Of a stretch of 64,000 bases of DNA, positions 28,596-38,192 are shown one piece after another. How positions within the stretch are numbered: position 1 is the stretch's first letter; each line of letters opens with the position of its first letter. The stretch comes from Saprospiraceae bacterium (GTDB lineage Bacteria; Bacteroidota; Bacteroidia; Chitinophagales; Saprospiraceae). The stretch is from positions 186,001-250,000 of the forward strand of contig JAQXDE010000032.1 of the NCBI GenBank assembly GCA_029251525.1, given 5' to 3'. The position numbers and the translations under genes are program-made. The notes beneath the pieces are model-generated. The model worked only from the letters and a program-made list of their open reading frames with translations, did no database searches and was not told the DNA's origin.

Positions 28596-31500
28596 CTATC
28601 TGATTAAGGTAGAATGCCCTTTCAAAACATCTTTCTCACCATCAATATATTCTACCTCTAATGACCAAACAAAAACTGCTGAATTCATAATTTTACCATC
28701 AAAAGTTCCATCCCAGCCAATACCTGTTTCGTTAATTGGATAAGGAACATTATTTTCATAAACTAACTCACCCCATCTATCAAAAACTTTAAATGATTTT
28801 ACTATTGTTCCTTCATCGCCATGAGTTCTTAACAAGTCATTTTCATTTCCAGTAAATGGAGAGAAGCCTGTTGGAACAAAAACTCTTCGATATTTTTTGA
28901 CATAAATATTAATAAAATCCTCTGCTTTACAGCCAAATTCATCCTCAATTGTAACTTGATAAGTAGTTTGGAAAAATAACCCAAACGCACTAGTGCTTGG
29001 ACAATCTATACAAGTCAAGCTATCCTCAGGTGACCAAGTGTAGAAATAATTTCCAGCAGGATAAACAACCGCATTTAAGTCTGCTGTTTCTCCTAAATTG
29101 ATTGTAATGTTATCTCCCAAGTCAACAAATAATTCCTCTGGACCTTCAACTATTGAGCTGATCGTGGTAGTACAACCATTCCTGTCCTCGATATAAATTG
29201 TATAATAACCAGTTTCCAGACCTATAAAGGCACTGGTAGATGAAAAGCTATCTCCATCCAAACTATATTGATAAGGACCAATTCCACCTTTTGCTTCCAA
29301 ATAAAGAGCACCATCTCGGTAATCAAAACAAGTAACACTATCTGCATCAATAGTAGCCCAAAGTGGATCTGGAGAATTTAGATTCACTTCTTCAACCTGA
29401 GTACATCCATTACCATCAGTAATCGTAACTGTATATAAATTTGCATAAAGCCCAGTTAAATTTTGATCAGTCGATGAAAAAATATTGAGCGTATCTGTAT
29501 TAATCCAATCGTAAGTATAGCCAGGAATCCCACCAGTAGTTAAGGTATTTATGGTTCCAATATTATCACTATAACATGGATTATCTTCTACAATAAAGTT
29601 AGCTTCAATTGGTGTTGGTTGGTTAACTACAAAGCTTACCACAGCTGAACAATTAGTATTATCTGTAATTGTAACTAGATAATTCCCAATAGCAAGATCC
29701 GTTGCGATTTGAGTTGTTTGATTATTTGTATTTGCATCCCATTGATATGAATCTATAGGAAAACCATCACCTTGCGTTGTAATCTGAATATCTATTTGAC
29801 CATCCGAAGAACCAAAACATTTAGTATCATCAATAAGAGCAGTGGCGGTAATTTCAGCAGGTTCAGAAAGTGTAAATATACTTTCATTAGTACAACCTTG
29901 TGCATCTATTATAATTAGTGTATAATCACCTGCAGAAAGATTTGTATTTAACTGATTAGTTGAGGCATTGCTCCATATATAGTTATAATTGTTCAAATCG
30001 CCAGCACCTATTCCACCATTAACAAGATTTACTTCTAATTGACCATCCATAAATCCAAAACATGATGGAGCTACGTTAATGGTATTTGCTGTAATATCCT
30101 CTAATTCTGTTATCAAAATATCTGTGGTTGTTTGACATCCGTTACCATCAGTAACAACTACTGAATAATTTTGCGCAGATAAACTTCCTGCAGTTACAGA
30201 TGTCGATGGTGGAACATTGTTCCACTCATATGTGTAATTTGCTCCTGTTCCACCAGACGGTGTTACAATTGCTTCACTATTATTTTGATTAAAACAACTT
30301 TCAATAGTCTGGTCAATGATGGCTGAAACGGCTGTTGAAGGTTCATTAATTGTTGTAATTGCTGAAGTGGTACACCCATTAAAATCAGTTACAGTAACTG
30401 TATAGTTTCCTTGAATTAATGTATTTACATCTTGAGAAAACTGTCCTGGCAAAGTATTCCATGCATAATTATAGGGTTCAATTCCACCTATTGGATTAAC
30501 TGTTGCTTCTCCATCATTTCCTTCAAAACAAAGAACATCAATTGAGTTTATAGAGGCAGTTAAAACAGCTGGCTCATCAACAAAAATGGAGGCAGTCGCT
30601 GTACACATCGCAGCATCTGTAATGGTAACTGTGTAAATTCCACTCGGAAGACTGTTTGCTGGATTAGAAAATTGAGCTAACTGATCACTCCATAGATAGG
30701 TAAAAGTACCATTCCCACCTGAAGCAAAAACTTCTGCAAATCCTGTATTGTCACCATTGCAAAGAACGTCAATAGGAACAATGCTGTCTACCACAATGGC
30801 ATCAGGTGAGGTAACATCCACACATTCAACAGCCGTGCATCCATTTCCATCTGTAACTGTTACACAATAATTATCCGCGATCAAATTTGTGGCGGAACTA
30901 TTGCTTTGATTATTACTCCAAAGGAAGGTATATATACTTCCCAAAGCACCTCCATTAGCCACTACAGTTGCGGTACCATCTGTGTTATTCCCCATACAGG
31001 TAGTCGTGGTTGAAAAAATATCAAGTGTCAAAGCAGTTGGTTCAGAAATAATAATACATGTATCTTGCATACAATTATTAGCATCAGTAATAGTAACGCA
31101 ATAAGTATTAGCTACAATTAATAGTCGATCCTGAGTATTTTCTCCATCATTCCAAAGATAAGTGTATGGCATCATACCACCTGTAACCTCTAAATCAATA
31201 TCTCCATTATTTTCTCCATTACAATTTATATCATTGGATTGAACTGAAAGAACCATTTCTGTTGGCTCTCCAATAACATCTTCTATTTCAGTAATACAAC
31301 CATTATTATCAGTAACAGTTACGCTGTAGGATCCAGCAACTAAAGACGTTGCAGTGGGGTTCGACGAACCATTACTCCAATTAAAAAAATATGGCTCAAC
31401 CCCTCCAGTTGGAAAAACTGTTGCTGTTCCATCATCTCCTTCAAAGCAAGAAACTAGTGTGGGGGCAATGAACCCATCAAGTAATTCTGGCTCCTCAATA

Positions 31501-34500
31501 GTAATCACTTCTTCCACTTCACAACCATTACCATCAGTTACTGTAACTGTATAATCACCAGCTGGTACAAAGTTAATAGTTGAATCTAAAGTTGAGGCAG
31601 GATTAGTACTCCATGCATAATTAAATGTCCCTGTTCCTCCTGAACCCGCAGCTGTTGCTATTCCTTCACTATCCCCAAAACAAGGAACATCATTAATTGC
31701 TACATCTATAAAAATAGAATCAGCTGCTGGCACATTTACCATAACAGTATCTGCACATCCATCTACATCTGTCAAAATTATTAAATGATCCCCAGCTCCA
31801 ACATTAAAAAATCCAGTTGTTTGTGAAGGATTATTATCTAAAGTGTAAGAAAAAGGACCTATTCCTATTCCCATTGCTTGAACAATTATAGTTCCATCAT
31901 CTGTATTAAAACAAGAAGGACCAGTTATACCATTTATGGGTACATCAAGGGAAATTTCACATAAGAAATATGTACAAGTTGCACTTGAAGTTCCAACAGC
32001 ACAATTTACAGCTCCCGCATTAACTTGAACCTCTAAGAAAACTACATCTCCATTTGACAATCCACTTACCATATGGGAAAGTATTCCATTTGCAGGCACC
32101 CAACCTGCACCATTTACATTGACTAAATAACTAGAAAAACCTGGAACAGCCTCCCATATAAAATTAAGATTCCCACTTCCCATTGTATCACATGTTACCA
32201 TAGCTGGCGCTGTTATACTTGCTGCAACATTAATTGTCATAGTATCTAAACTTGTACAACCATAATCATCCGAGACTTCTAAAATATAAGTTGAATTAGA
32301 AGATGGATTAGCAATTGGATCAGGACAATTATAACAGGATAACCCTGCTATTGCTGACCAATTGTATTCAATATCATTCTCAGTATTAAAACATATAGAC
32401 CATGAATTTAACACACCAAATTTGGTTAAACCAAATCCATCGGATACCAACAATTGCCATACTCCATTTATTGTCGATCCATCCAAATCACTCCAATCTC
32501 CTTCAGGAATAAATTCCCCAGTAAAAGGTGCTGAACTTCCGATAATCGGAGTCATCGCAGTTGGAGTAAAACAAGTGTTTGTATAATTATCTCCTGCGCC
32601 TCCATTATTTGTCGATAGTTCCATTGTTTGCCCAGATGGAGATTGTAAAAACAACCGAATATCTCCATCAAAGTCGGTTTCCAAGTTTACGCAGACACCA
32701 CATATTTGTGCTGCAGCATTCGTTATAGTAATTGGATTTATAGAGGTAACCTCTAGCTGAGCCTCGTAAGGATTATTTGGAGGATGATTGGCAAAACCAA
32801 TTTCATACGTTGGAAAGGTCTCAAAAGTAATTGATTGGCTACCTAAATTTGTCGTATTCTCGGCATCAATAAATACCGTTTCTCCATCACAAATACTTGT
32901 ATCTTGAAGCATGAATTCAGGATCTGGACAACTAAAGCAATCTGGATGAGTAGGAGGTAAAACAGTAATGAAAATAGAGGTATCATATGTACAACCAAAG
33001 TTGTCTAAAATTTCGAAAGTATAGTTTGCAGTCCCAGCATTTTGAGGTGCAGCTGAAATAGAATCATTAGTTTGGAAAAAGATAGAAGGATTAGCACCCC
33101 AATGATAATCAATAATTTGAGGTGTAAAAGTTTCAATGTTTGGATAAAGAGAGGGATCAAATGCTATACTCCACTCAAAAATAAACCCATTGTCAATTCC
33201 CCAAAGATCTTGCACTGAAATCGTCCATTCTCCATTTAAAGGACATCCCAAAAGATCAGTCATAGAATCAAATGAATTATAATCTCCTGCAGGTAAAGTA
33301 TTGACTCCTGTCGCATTCGCATATTCTAACCAAGTTCCATTAGTAGCCGTTGGTGTCCAACAATATTCATAACCAACTCCTGGAATAGGTTCAGGCAATG
33401 CCTCATCATCTTCAAATGGTTCACCCAAAAAAACTTCACCACCAAAATTACCTGGATGATCATGTAATATTATCGATGTTCCATCTGGACATTCAATAGA
33501 GATTTCTAAATCTCTCAACCATGAATGTTCCATGATAACGCATATTGATATTAAATCATTAATATTAGTCAAAACTTGACCAGGTGAGAAATTTGAAAAT
33601 CCTATACTTGTTTCATAAGCTGCTCCTGTTCCATCAGGCAATGCTAATGAGTCAGAACGACTTCCAAAAGTTGGAAAACTGCCCTCATTAGGAGATACAC
33701 CTACCGAGTAGGTACTGTCAATTGGATTTACAATTGCATTTAAATTTATTGTATCGCCTGCACAAACTGCAGAATTAAAATCTGCCAAAACTGCAAATGT
33801 TGGATTAGTCGAAACCCTTACCCTTTGATTTAAAAAATTCGTATTTGTACACCCAAATTGATCTGTTATTGTTAATTGAACTATGTAACCACCGGACTCC
33901 TCGTAAACGTGAGAAACATTTGGTCCAAGTCCAAAAGTCCCATCACCAAAGTCCCATTCAAAACTTGAAGTAAAATCTGAATGATTATACACAATACCAT
34001 CTTGAGGATAAATTCCTTCTCCGTAAAAAAAAACTCTCTCCCCCTGGCAAATATCAATATATCCCGTATCCACAGGACTAACCAGTGGATCAGAACTTAC
34101 TAGGTTAGCTAGAATAGTTTGACAAGAAGGAATACAATTAATATCAGCTTGCCAACCAGCAGCTTCACCACCTCCATCAGAGTTAAAAGTAATTGTCAAA
34201 CATCCCGAAGTATTAGCTGCAGTTGCTTGAATAATAAAAGGTGATCCCACCATAAAATCATCATTACAAGCTAAAATTGGTGATGTTATATCTGTTCCAT
34301 CAAAAAAACAAATTGCATCTCCATCTCCTAATTCAACTGCTGAAAATATTAACTGAATATGGGTTCCATTTGTACCATCCGAACAAATAGTTGTTGTTAG
34401 AGATTCTGAGGATCCATAATTGCTTGAACTTCCACCACTATCATAGAAAAAACCACTACAATCCGTTATTGGTAATCCATCCATTGAATAAGACTGACTA

Positions 34501-34616
34501 TTTCCGTCAAAAGAAACAAGAAAACAACATATAAAAATTAACCAATGAGCAAAAGCTAAAAAGGTTATTTTAAAAGTTAAATTTTTCAAATTAAATATTT
34601 GTAAGTGTTTGAACAT
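28596..34616 (-). CDS. Giant SprB-like T9SS surface adhesin with gliding-motility C-terminal domain
   Basis: The ATG at 34616 gives a normal signal peptide (MFKHLQIF... ending GNSQ); an ATG 39 bp earlier is less likely. The mature protein is about 1,960 aa. Domains in order: a CUB-like domain (about residues 40-160), a PKD domain with FEWDFGDGTFG (about 195-265), a proprotein-convertase P domain (about 340-500) and a second P domain (about 590-750). Then come twelve SprB-type repeats of 75-80 aa, and a CHU_C/gliding-motility C-terminal domain (type B T9SS signal) containing FVPTGFSPF, KVFDRWGELVYEN and GWDGTFDG. It is secreted by the T9SS and held at the surface with the adjacent PorP/SprF protein. 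Roles in gliding, adhesion or aggregation are inferred from SprB. Confidence 0.93.
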   Translation of the reverse strand: MFKHLQIFNLKNLTFKITFLAFAHWLIFICCFLVSFDGNSQSYSMDGLPITDCSGFFYDSGGSSSNYGSSESLTTTICSDGTNGTHIQLIFSAVELGDGDAICFFDGTDITSPILACNDDFMVGSPFIIQATAANTSGCLTITFNSDGGGEAAGWQADINCIPSCQTILANLVSSDPLVSPVDTGYIDICQGERVFFYGEGIYPQDGIVYNHSDFTSSFEWDFGDGTFGLGPNVSHVYEESGGYIVQLTITDQFGCTNTNFLNQRVRVSTNPTFAVLADFNSAVCAGDTINLNAIVNPIDSTYSVGVSPNEGSFPTFGSRSDSLALPDGTGAAYETSIGFSNFSPGQVLTNINDLISICVIMEHSWLRDLEISIECPDGTSIILHDHPGNFGGEVFLGEPFEDDEALPEPIPGVGYEYCWTPTATNGTWLEYANATGVNTLPAGDYNSFDSMTDLLGCPLNGEWTISVQDLWGIDNGFIFEWSIAFDPSLYPNIETFTPQIIDYHWGANPSIFFQTNDSISAAPQNAGTANYTFEILDNFGCTYDTSIFITVLPPTHPDCFSCPDPEFMLQDTSICDGETVFIDAENTTNLGSQSITFETFPTYEIGFANHPPNNPYEAQLEVTSINPITITNAAAQICGVCVNLETDFDGDIRLFLQSPSGQTMELSTNNGGAGDNYTNTCFTPTAMTPIIGSSAPFTGEFIPEGDWSDLDGSTINGVWQLLVSDGFGLTKFGVLNSWSICFNTENDIEYNWSAIAGLSCYNCPDPIANPSSNSTYILEVSDDYGCTSLDTMTINVAASITAPAMVTCDTMGSGNLNFIWEAVPGFSSYLVNVNGAGWVPANGILSHMVSGLSNGDVVFLEVQVNAGAVNCAVGTSSATCTYFLCEISLDVPINGITGPSCFNTDDGTIIVQAMGIGIGPFSYTLDNNPSQTTGFFNVGAGDHLIILTDVDGCADTVMVNVPAADSIFIDVAINDVPCFGDSEGIATAAGSGGTGTFNYAWSTNPASTLDSTINFVPAGDYTVTVTDGNGCEVEEVITIEEPELLDGFIAPTLVSCFEGDDGTATVFPTGGVEPYFFNWSNGSSNPTATSLVAGSYSVTVTDNNGCITEIEDVIGEPTEMVLSVQSNDINCNGENNGDIDLEVTGGMMPYTYLWNDGENTQDRLLIVANTYCVTITDANNCMQDTCIIISEPTALTLDIFSTTTTCMGNNTDGTATVVANGGALGSIYTFLWSNNQSNSSATNLIADNYCVTVTDGNGCTAVECVDVTSPDAIVVDSIVPIDVLCNGDNTGFAEVFASGGNGTFTYLWSDQLAQFSNPANSLPSGIYTVTITDAAMCTATASIFVDEPAVLTASINSIDVLCFEGNDGEATVNPIGGIEPYNYAWNTLPGQFSQDVNTLIQGNYTVTVTDFNGCTTSAITTINEPSTAVSAIIDQTIESCFNQNNSEAIVTPSGGTGANYTYEWNNVPPSTSVTAGSLSAQNYSVVVTDGNGCQTTTDILITELEDITANTINVAPSCFGFMDGQLEVNLVNGGIGAGDLNNYNYIWSNASTNQLNTNLSAGDYTLIIIDAQGCTNESIFTLSEPAEITATALIDDTKCFGSSDGQIDIQITTQGDGFPIDSYQWDANTNNQTTQIATDLAIGNYLVTITDNTNCSAVVSFVVNQPTPIEANFIVEDNPCYSDNIGTINTLTTGGIPGYTYDWINTDTLNIFSSTDQNLTGLYANLYTVTITDGNGCTQVEEVNLNSPDPLWATIDADSVTCFDYRDGALYLEAKGGIGPYQYSLDGDSFSSTSAFIGLETGYYTIYIEDRNGCTTTISSIVEGPEELFVDLGDNITINLGETADLNAVVYPAGNYFYTWSPEDSLTCIDCPSTSAFGLFFQTTYQVTIEDEFGCKAEDFINIYVKKYRRVFVPTGFSPFTGNENDLLRTHGDEGTIVKSFKVFDRWGELVYENNVPYPINETGIGWDGTFDGKIMNSAVFVWSLEVEYIDGEKDVLKGHSTLIR
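29110..31965 (-). repeat. Twelve SprB-type repeats inside the adhesin gene
   Basis: Twelve consecutive units of about 230-245 bp encode modules with the pattern (V/I)xCxGxxDGxAxVxxxGGxxPYxYxW, abbreviated, then Y-x-V-(T/V)-(I/V)-TD-x-N-G-C and a terminal (E/S)-P. Each normally has two cysteines that could form a disulfide. Units are diverged at DNA level, so they are old duplications. Confidence 0.88.
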
Positions 34617-34880
34617 AAAACAATTTGGTTTGGGGGTTTTTATAAAGCCTAGCATGAGGGCTTGTAAAAAATTGAAATTCTTAAAAGTTCAGGGGGTAAC
34701 TAGGAAAAGAAAAATAAAATTTTGTTCCTATTTGTCAACCATGTGGAAATTAAAAATTAGTAAGTTGTTAACCAAAAACTAAAGATAATTAACTCTGAAT
34801 TGATAGGTTTTTGACAGTTTTTGCTGCCTGATCGTTTTAGTTTATTGATAAATAAGTTCTTAAAAAAATGAAAGTTGCAA

Positions 34881-35300
34881 CTAATCATAGCCTCGACCTA
34901 AAAATTCGTTGAATTTTTGGTTAAACTCTTTTCCAGAATAATAGACTAAAATTTTATTAGTTCCTTTAATTTTATATTTGACAGTTTTATTAAAGTCTCT
35001 AGTGAGCTCATTTTTTTGCTCTAAAAGTAAAATATTTATTTTACTTAAATCAGCAACCTCTATAATCGGATAATTTGGATTTCCTTTTTCCTTTGGAAAG
35101 TCTACGATATAAAAAGAATTGTCTAAATAATAAGACCATCGCTGCAACAAAACTGGATTTTGAATTTGTAGGCTCGTCAAATATTTTATTTCATAGACTT
35201 CTTTTAGTCGTTCATCGATCTCAACATTGTCAGAATGCTTATTTTGTGCAGAAGAAATGATAGAAACGGAAAGTAATAAAAGTGTAACGATTCCTTTCAT
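34881..35300 (-). CDS. Hypothetical secreted protein, 139 aa
   Basis: A signal peptide covers residues 1-18 (ISSAQ). The mature protein of about 120 aa is charged, without cysteines, and has no motif I recognise. It looks like one alpha-helix (DERLKEVYEIKYLTSLQIQN) followed by beta-strands (WSYYLDNSFYIVDFP). It lies 264 bp upstream of the giant adhesin in the same direction, but the distance makes an operon uncertain. The frame has normal codon use for this genome, so it is probably real. Confidence 0.65.
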   Translation of the reverse strand: MKGIVTLLLLSVSIISSAQNKHSDNVEIDERLKEVYEIKYLTSLQIQNPVLLQRWSYYLDNSFYIVDFPKEKGNPNYPIIEVADLSKINILLLEQKNELTRDFNKTVKYKIKGTNKILVYYSGKEFNQKFNEFLGRGYD

Positions 35301-35569
35301 GTGTTTTGAATGGTTTTATATTTTTTTAAACCCTGAAAATAATCAAAATTAATTAATTAGAAATTGTTCCTTTATTAGAAATAGAAAAAATATTTTAGGG
35401 CTAGAGGGAATAGATAGTATCTCGGTAAGGTTAAATCTATCCATAAATTTCATAAAATTTGGCACAAAATCAACTTTTTTTTCTAAAAGTTTACGAGAAA
35501 AAAAAAATCAAAAATTTTAAACAATAATAATTTAAATAGAAACAAGCTTCATTTCGTAAAATTTCCTAT

Positions 35570-35577
35570 TATTTTTG
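35570..35577 (+). promoter_or_regulatory. TAnnTTTG -7 box abutting the FkbM gene start
   Basis: TATTTTTG matches the -7 consensus exactly and ends 7 bp before the ATG at 35585. The usual spacing would put the transcription start at or next to the start codon, which implies a leaderless or nearly leaderless mRNA. Confidence 0.45.
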
Positions 35578-35584
35578 CGCGCTA

Positions 35585-36340
35585 ATGGTATCAAAAATAT
35601 TTTTCAATAATCATTCTGTGAAAAAAATAATAAAGAATTTAATTAAAAAAATACCCATTGCTTTTACTAAAAATCAGCAATACGATCAGCAAACCAAACT
35701 GATTTTAAAGAAATACCTAACAACCAATTCAAATTGTTTAGATATTGGTTGTCATGAAGGTGAAGTACTTGAAATAATGCTTAAATATGCTCCAATGGGT
35801 CAACACCATGGATTCGAACCTATCCCTAGCTTTTTCAATTCTCTTGAAAAAAGGTTTCCTACCAATTGCCACTTCCATCAACTAGGTTTAAGTAATGAAA
35901 AAGGAAGCTCATCCTTTAACCATGTTATTTCTAACCCAGGCTACAGCGGGATGAAAAAAAGAAAGTATGATAAACCTAAAGAAAAAGATACTTCAATAAC
36001 AATCGAAATAGATTTACTGGATAATATCTTGCCTAAAGATTTTAGAGTTGATTTTATTAAAATAGATGTGGAGGGTGCAGAATTTTTAGTTTTGGAAGGT
36101 GCCATAAAAACAATTAAACGGAATCAACCTATTATCGTTTTTGAACATGGATTAGGAGGAGCGGATGTGTACGGTATTCACCCAGCACAGCTTTTTGAAC
36201 TTTTGAATAAAGAATGTTATTTGAATGTTTCCACAATGAAAAAATGGCTTAATAATGAAAACTCTTTCTCCAAAAAAGAATTTATAGAACAATTCGAAAA
36301 AGGATTAAATTATTATTTTATCGCCTATCCCTCTAAATAA
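35585..36340 (+). CDS. FkbM family SAM-dependent methyltransferase
   Basis: The 251-aa protein has SAM-binding motif I CLDIGCHEGE (Asp53-Gly58) and the FkbM signature FIKIDVEGAEFLVLEGA (residues 158-174), followed by IVFEHG. FkbM methyltransferases O-methylate sugars or polyketides, and in Bacteroidota they often modify glycans of surface polysaccharides. There is no glycan cluster nearby, so the substrate is unknown. The basic, Lys-rich N-terminus (first ~45 residues) is not a signal peptide. The start is supported by the absence of any other nearby ATG. Confidence 0.9.
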   Translation: MVSKIFFNNHSVKKIIKNLIKKIPIAFTKNQQYDQQTKLILKKYLTTNSNCLDIGCHEGEVLEIMLKYAPMGQHHGFEPIPSFFNSLEKRFPTNCHFHQLGLSNEKGSSSFNHVISNPGYSGMKKRKYDKPKEKDTSITIEIDLLDNILPKDFRVDFIKIDVEGAEFLVLEGAIKTIKRNQPIIVFEHGLGGADVYGIHPAQLFELLNKECYLNVSTMKKWLNNENSFSKKEFIEQFEKGLNYYFIAYPSK

Positions 36341-36365
36341 AAGAAGTGTAGTAAAATTCTAGATA

Positions 36366-38192
36366 TTAATTACTATTGACTTTTAGTTTATCTGCGTTTT
36401 CCTGAAAAATCTCTTCCATTGACATTTTTACTTTTAGAGTATCTTTATCAATTTGTTTAACAAAGTTATTTAAAAGACTTGCCGTACATTCTTCAGGTTT
36501 ACCATCGTAATATATTTCCTCTGTTTTTGAAGCGAGAACTTTTAAAGCATCTAAACCAATAATATTTACCGTTGACTTAAACTTATGGGCTTCAAATCGA
36601 ATCGATTCATAATCACCTTTTTCATGAGCATTCTCCAAAATTGATCTCATGACTGTAGCTTGATCCAAAAATATTTTGGCCATTTCTGCCATTAACGTAG
36701 TCCGCCCTTTTAACCTTTTCGAAAGCGTTTCGAGAAATGAATTTCCTAATCCTTCTGAACTAACCTTTTTTGATAGATTAGTTTTTTTTGAGTGTAATTT
36801 ATTTTCCAATTTGTTAGGTATAGTATGAATTCCTAAAATCTTATGAAATTCTTTAATTAAAAAATAAGGAGGAAAAGGTTTGCTTAAATAACTTTCAATA
36901 TTTGCATCTTTAGCCTGTGATACTTCAACTTCATTTAACCCAACAGTCATTAAAACAACAGGCGTTTTATAGTTTTTAGATACTGGATTCTTCCTTAACT
37001 CTATGATAAAATCTAATCCATTGCCATCCGGAAGAAATGTATCAAAAAGTATACAATCGTATTTATTATCCAACGCTTTTTCTGCGTTCCTTAATGTATC
37101 AAAAATATCCAATTTTAAATTCCATGATTTAAATAAATCCTTTGCAATTAAAATATTATCAACATTATTCTCAATCATTAAAAAATTAAGTTTCGTCCAC
37201 ATTTCTGGAATTACAGTATTCCTTTGATCGTGAATTAAATTTTCATCAACCTGATCATTCGGTAATTGAAATGGTATTTGGACTCTAAAAACTGAACCCA
37301 TATTTTTTATGTTTTCAACTGCAATAGATCCTGAAAGCAAATACAATAATTTCTTAATAATCTTAAGCCCTACACCTTCATAATCTGTGCTTCGTTTCTC
37401 CTCCTCTCGCTTAAAAATTTCAAAAATTGATTCTAGCTTTTCTTTTTTAATCCCTATTCCTGAATCATCTAGTTCAAATTGCAATCGCGTTTCACCAGCT
37501 ACAAAAACTACTTCACCTCTTAACCTGATAAAACCTTGACCGGTAAATCTTATTGAATAAATAAATAGCAAAACTATTATCTGATAAATTCGAGTTTGAT
37601 CTCCACAAATATATTCTGGAAAATCAGCAGAAAGATTAAACAAAAGCTGAATTCCTTTTTTCTTTGTTTTAAGCTTCATCATAGTTTCCAAATCGGATAA
37701 CAAATTGCGAATCGAAAATAGATTATTGGTTATTTTTACTTTACCAGCGTTAATTACTGACAAACCTAAAGTATCATCAATAATTACAACAAAATTATCA
37801 GCCCCTCCCTTGATTAAATCCGAGTAGTCATTTTGTATACCATTCAGAGAAGATTGTTCAAGTAAATAGCAGGCACTCAAAAAGCCAAACAATAATGTTT
37901 TAATTTCATGATTGAAATTTGCACGTAATTGTTCTTTAAATTTTGATTGTTCTTCTAATTCTTTTTCTTGAATAGTTAATGCCTCAATTTTTATCTCTAA
38001 TCTTTTGATAGTTTCATTTAAAGAATCGGAAATAATCTCCTTATCTTTCAATGTTCTTTTTATTTTAAGATTAGAATAAATTAAATTCTTTTGCATTAAT
38101 TTAATTTCATCAATTAAAAGTTGTTTAGCCTGTTGGTTAATATTTAATACTTCAACTAATTTTATTATTATTTTTTTCTGATTAGTTATCAT
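36366..38192 (-). CDS. Hybrid sensor kinase: coiled coil + HisKA + HATPase + receiver + HPt
   Basis: The 608-aa cytosolic protein has no membrane helix. Residues 1-90 form a coiled coil. The phosphoacceptor box is NHEIKTLL (His95). The HATPase_c domain (about 195-310) keeps the G1 box DDSGIGI (243-248) and the G2-type EGVGLKI (272-278), but its N-box reads LLFIYSIRF, with Tyr212 where the Mg-binding Asn is expected. A receiver domain (about 335-455) has phospho-acceptor Asp384 in LFDTFLPDGNG and Lys438 in YLSKPF. An HPt domain ends the chain with His536 in FEAHKFKST. It looks like a phosphorelay protein whose own ATP binding may be impaired. The input signal is unknown, and it has no response-regulator neighbour. 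Confidence 0.88.
   Translation of the reverse strand: MITNQKKIIIKLVEVLNINQQAKQLLIDEIKLMQKNLIYSNLKIKRTLKDKEIISDSLNETIKRLEIKIEALTIQEKELEEQSKFKEQLRANFNHEIKTLLFGFLSACYLLEQSSLNGIQNDYSDLIKGGADNFVVIIDDTLGLSVINAGKVKITNNLFSIRNLLSDLETMMKLKTKKKGIQLLFNLSADFPEYICGDQTRIYQIIVLLFIYSIRFTGQGFIRLRGEVVFVAGETRLQFELDDSGIGIKKEKLESIFEIFKREEEKRSTDYEGVGLKIIKKLLYLLSGSIAVENIKNMGSVFRVQIPFQLPNDQVDENLIHDQRNTVIPEMWTKLNFLMIENNVDNILIAKDLFKSWNLKLDIFDTLRNAEKALDNKYDCILFDTFLPDGNGLDFIIELRKNPVSKNYKTPVVLMTVGLNEVEVSQAKDANIESYLSKPFPPYFLIKEFHKILGIHTIPNKLENKLHSKKTNLSKKVSSEGLGNSFLETLSKRLKGRTTLMAEMAKIFLDQATVMRSILENAHEKGDYESIRFEAHKFKSTVNIIGLDALKVLASKTEEIYYDGKPEECTASLLNNFVKQIDKDTLKVKMSMEEIFQENADKLKVNSN

Noticed and set aside
29110-31965. 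Regular ~235-bp repeats considered as a CRISPR array or satellite
   Set aside because: The repeats are in one continuous reading frame and encode diverged SprB domains; no short identical repeats with unique spacers exist.
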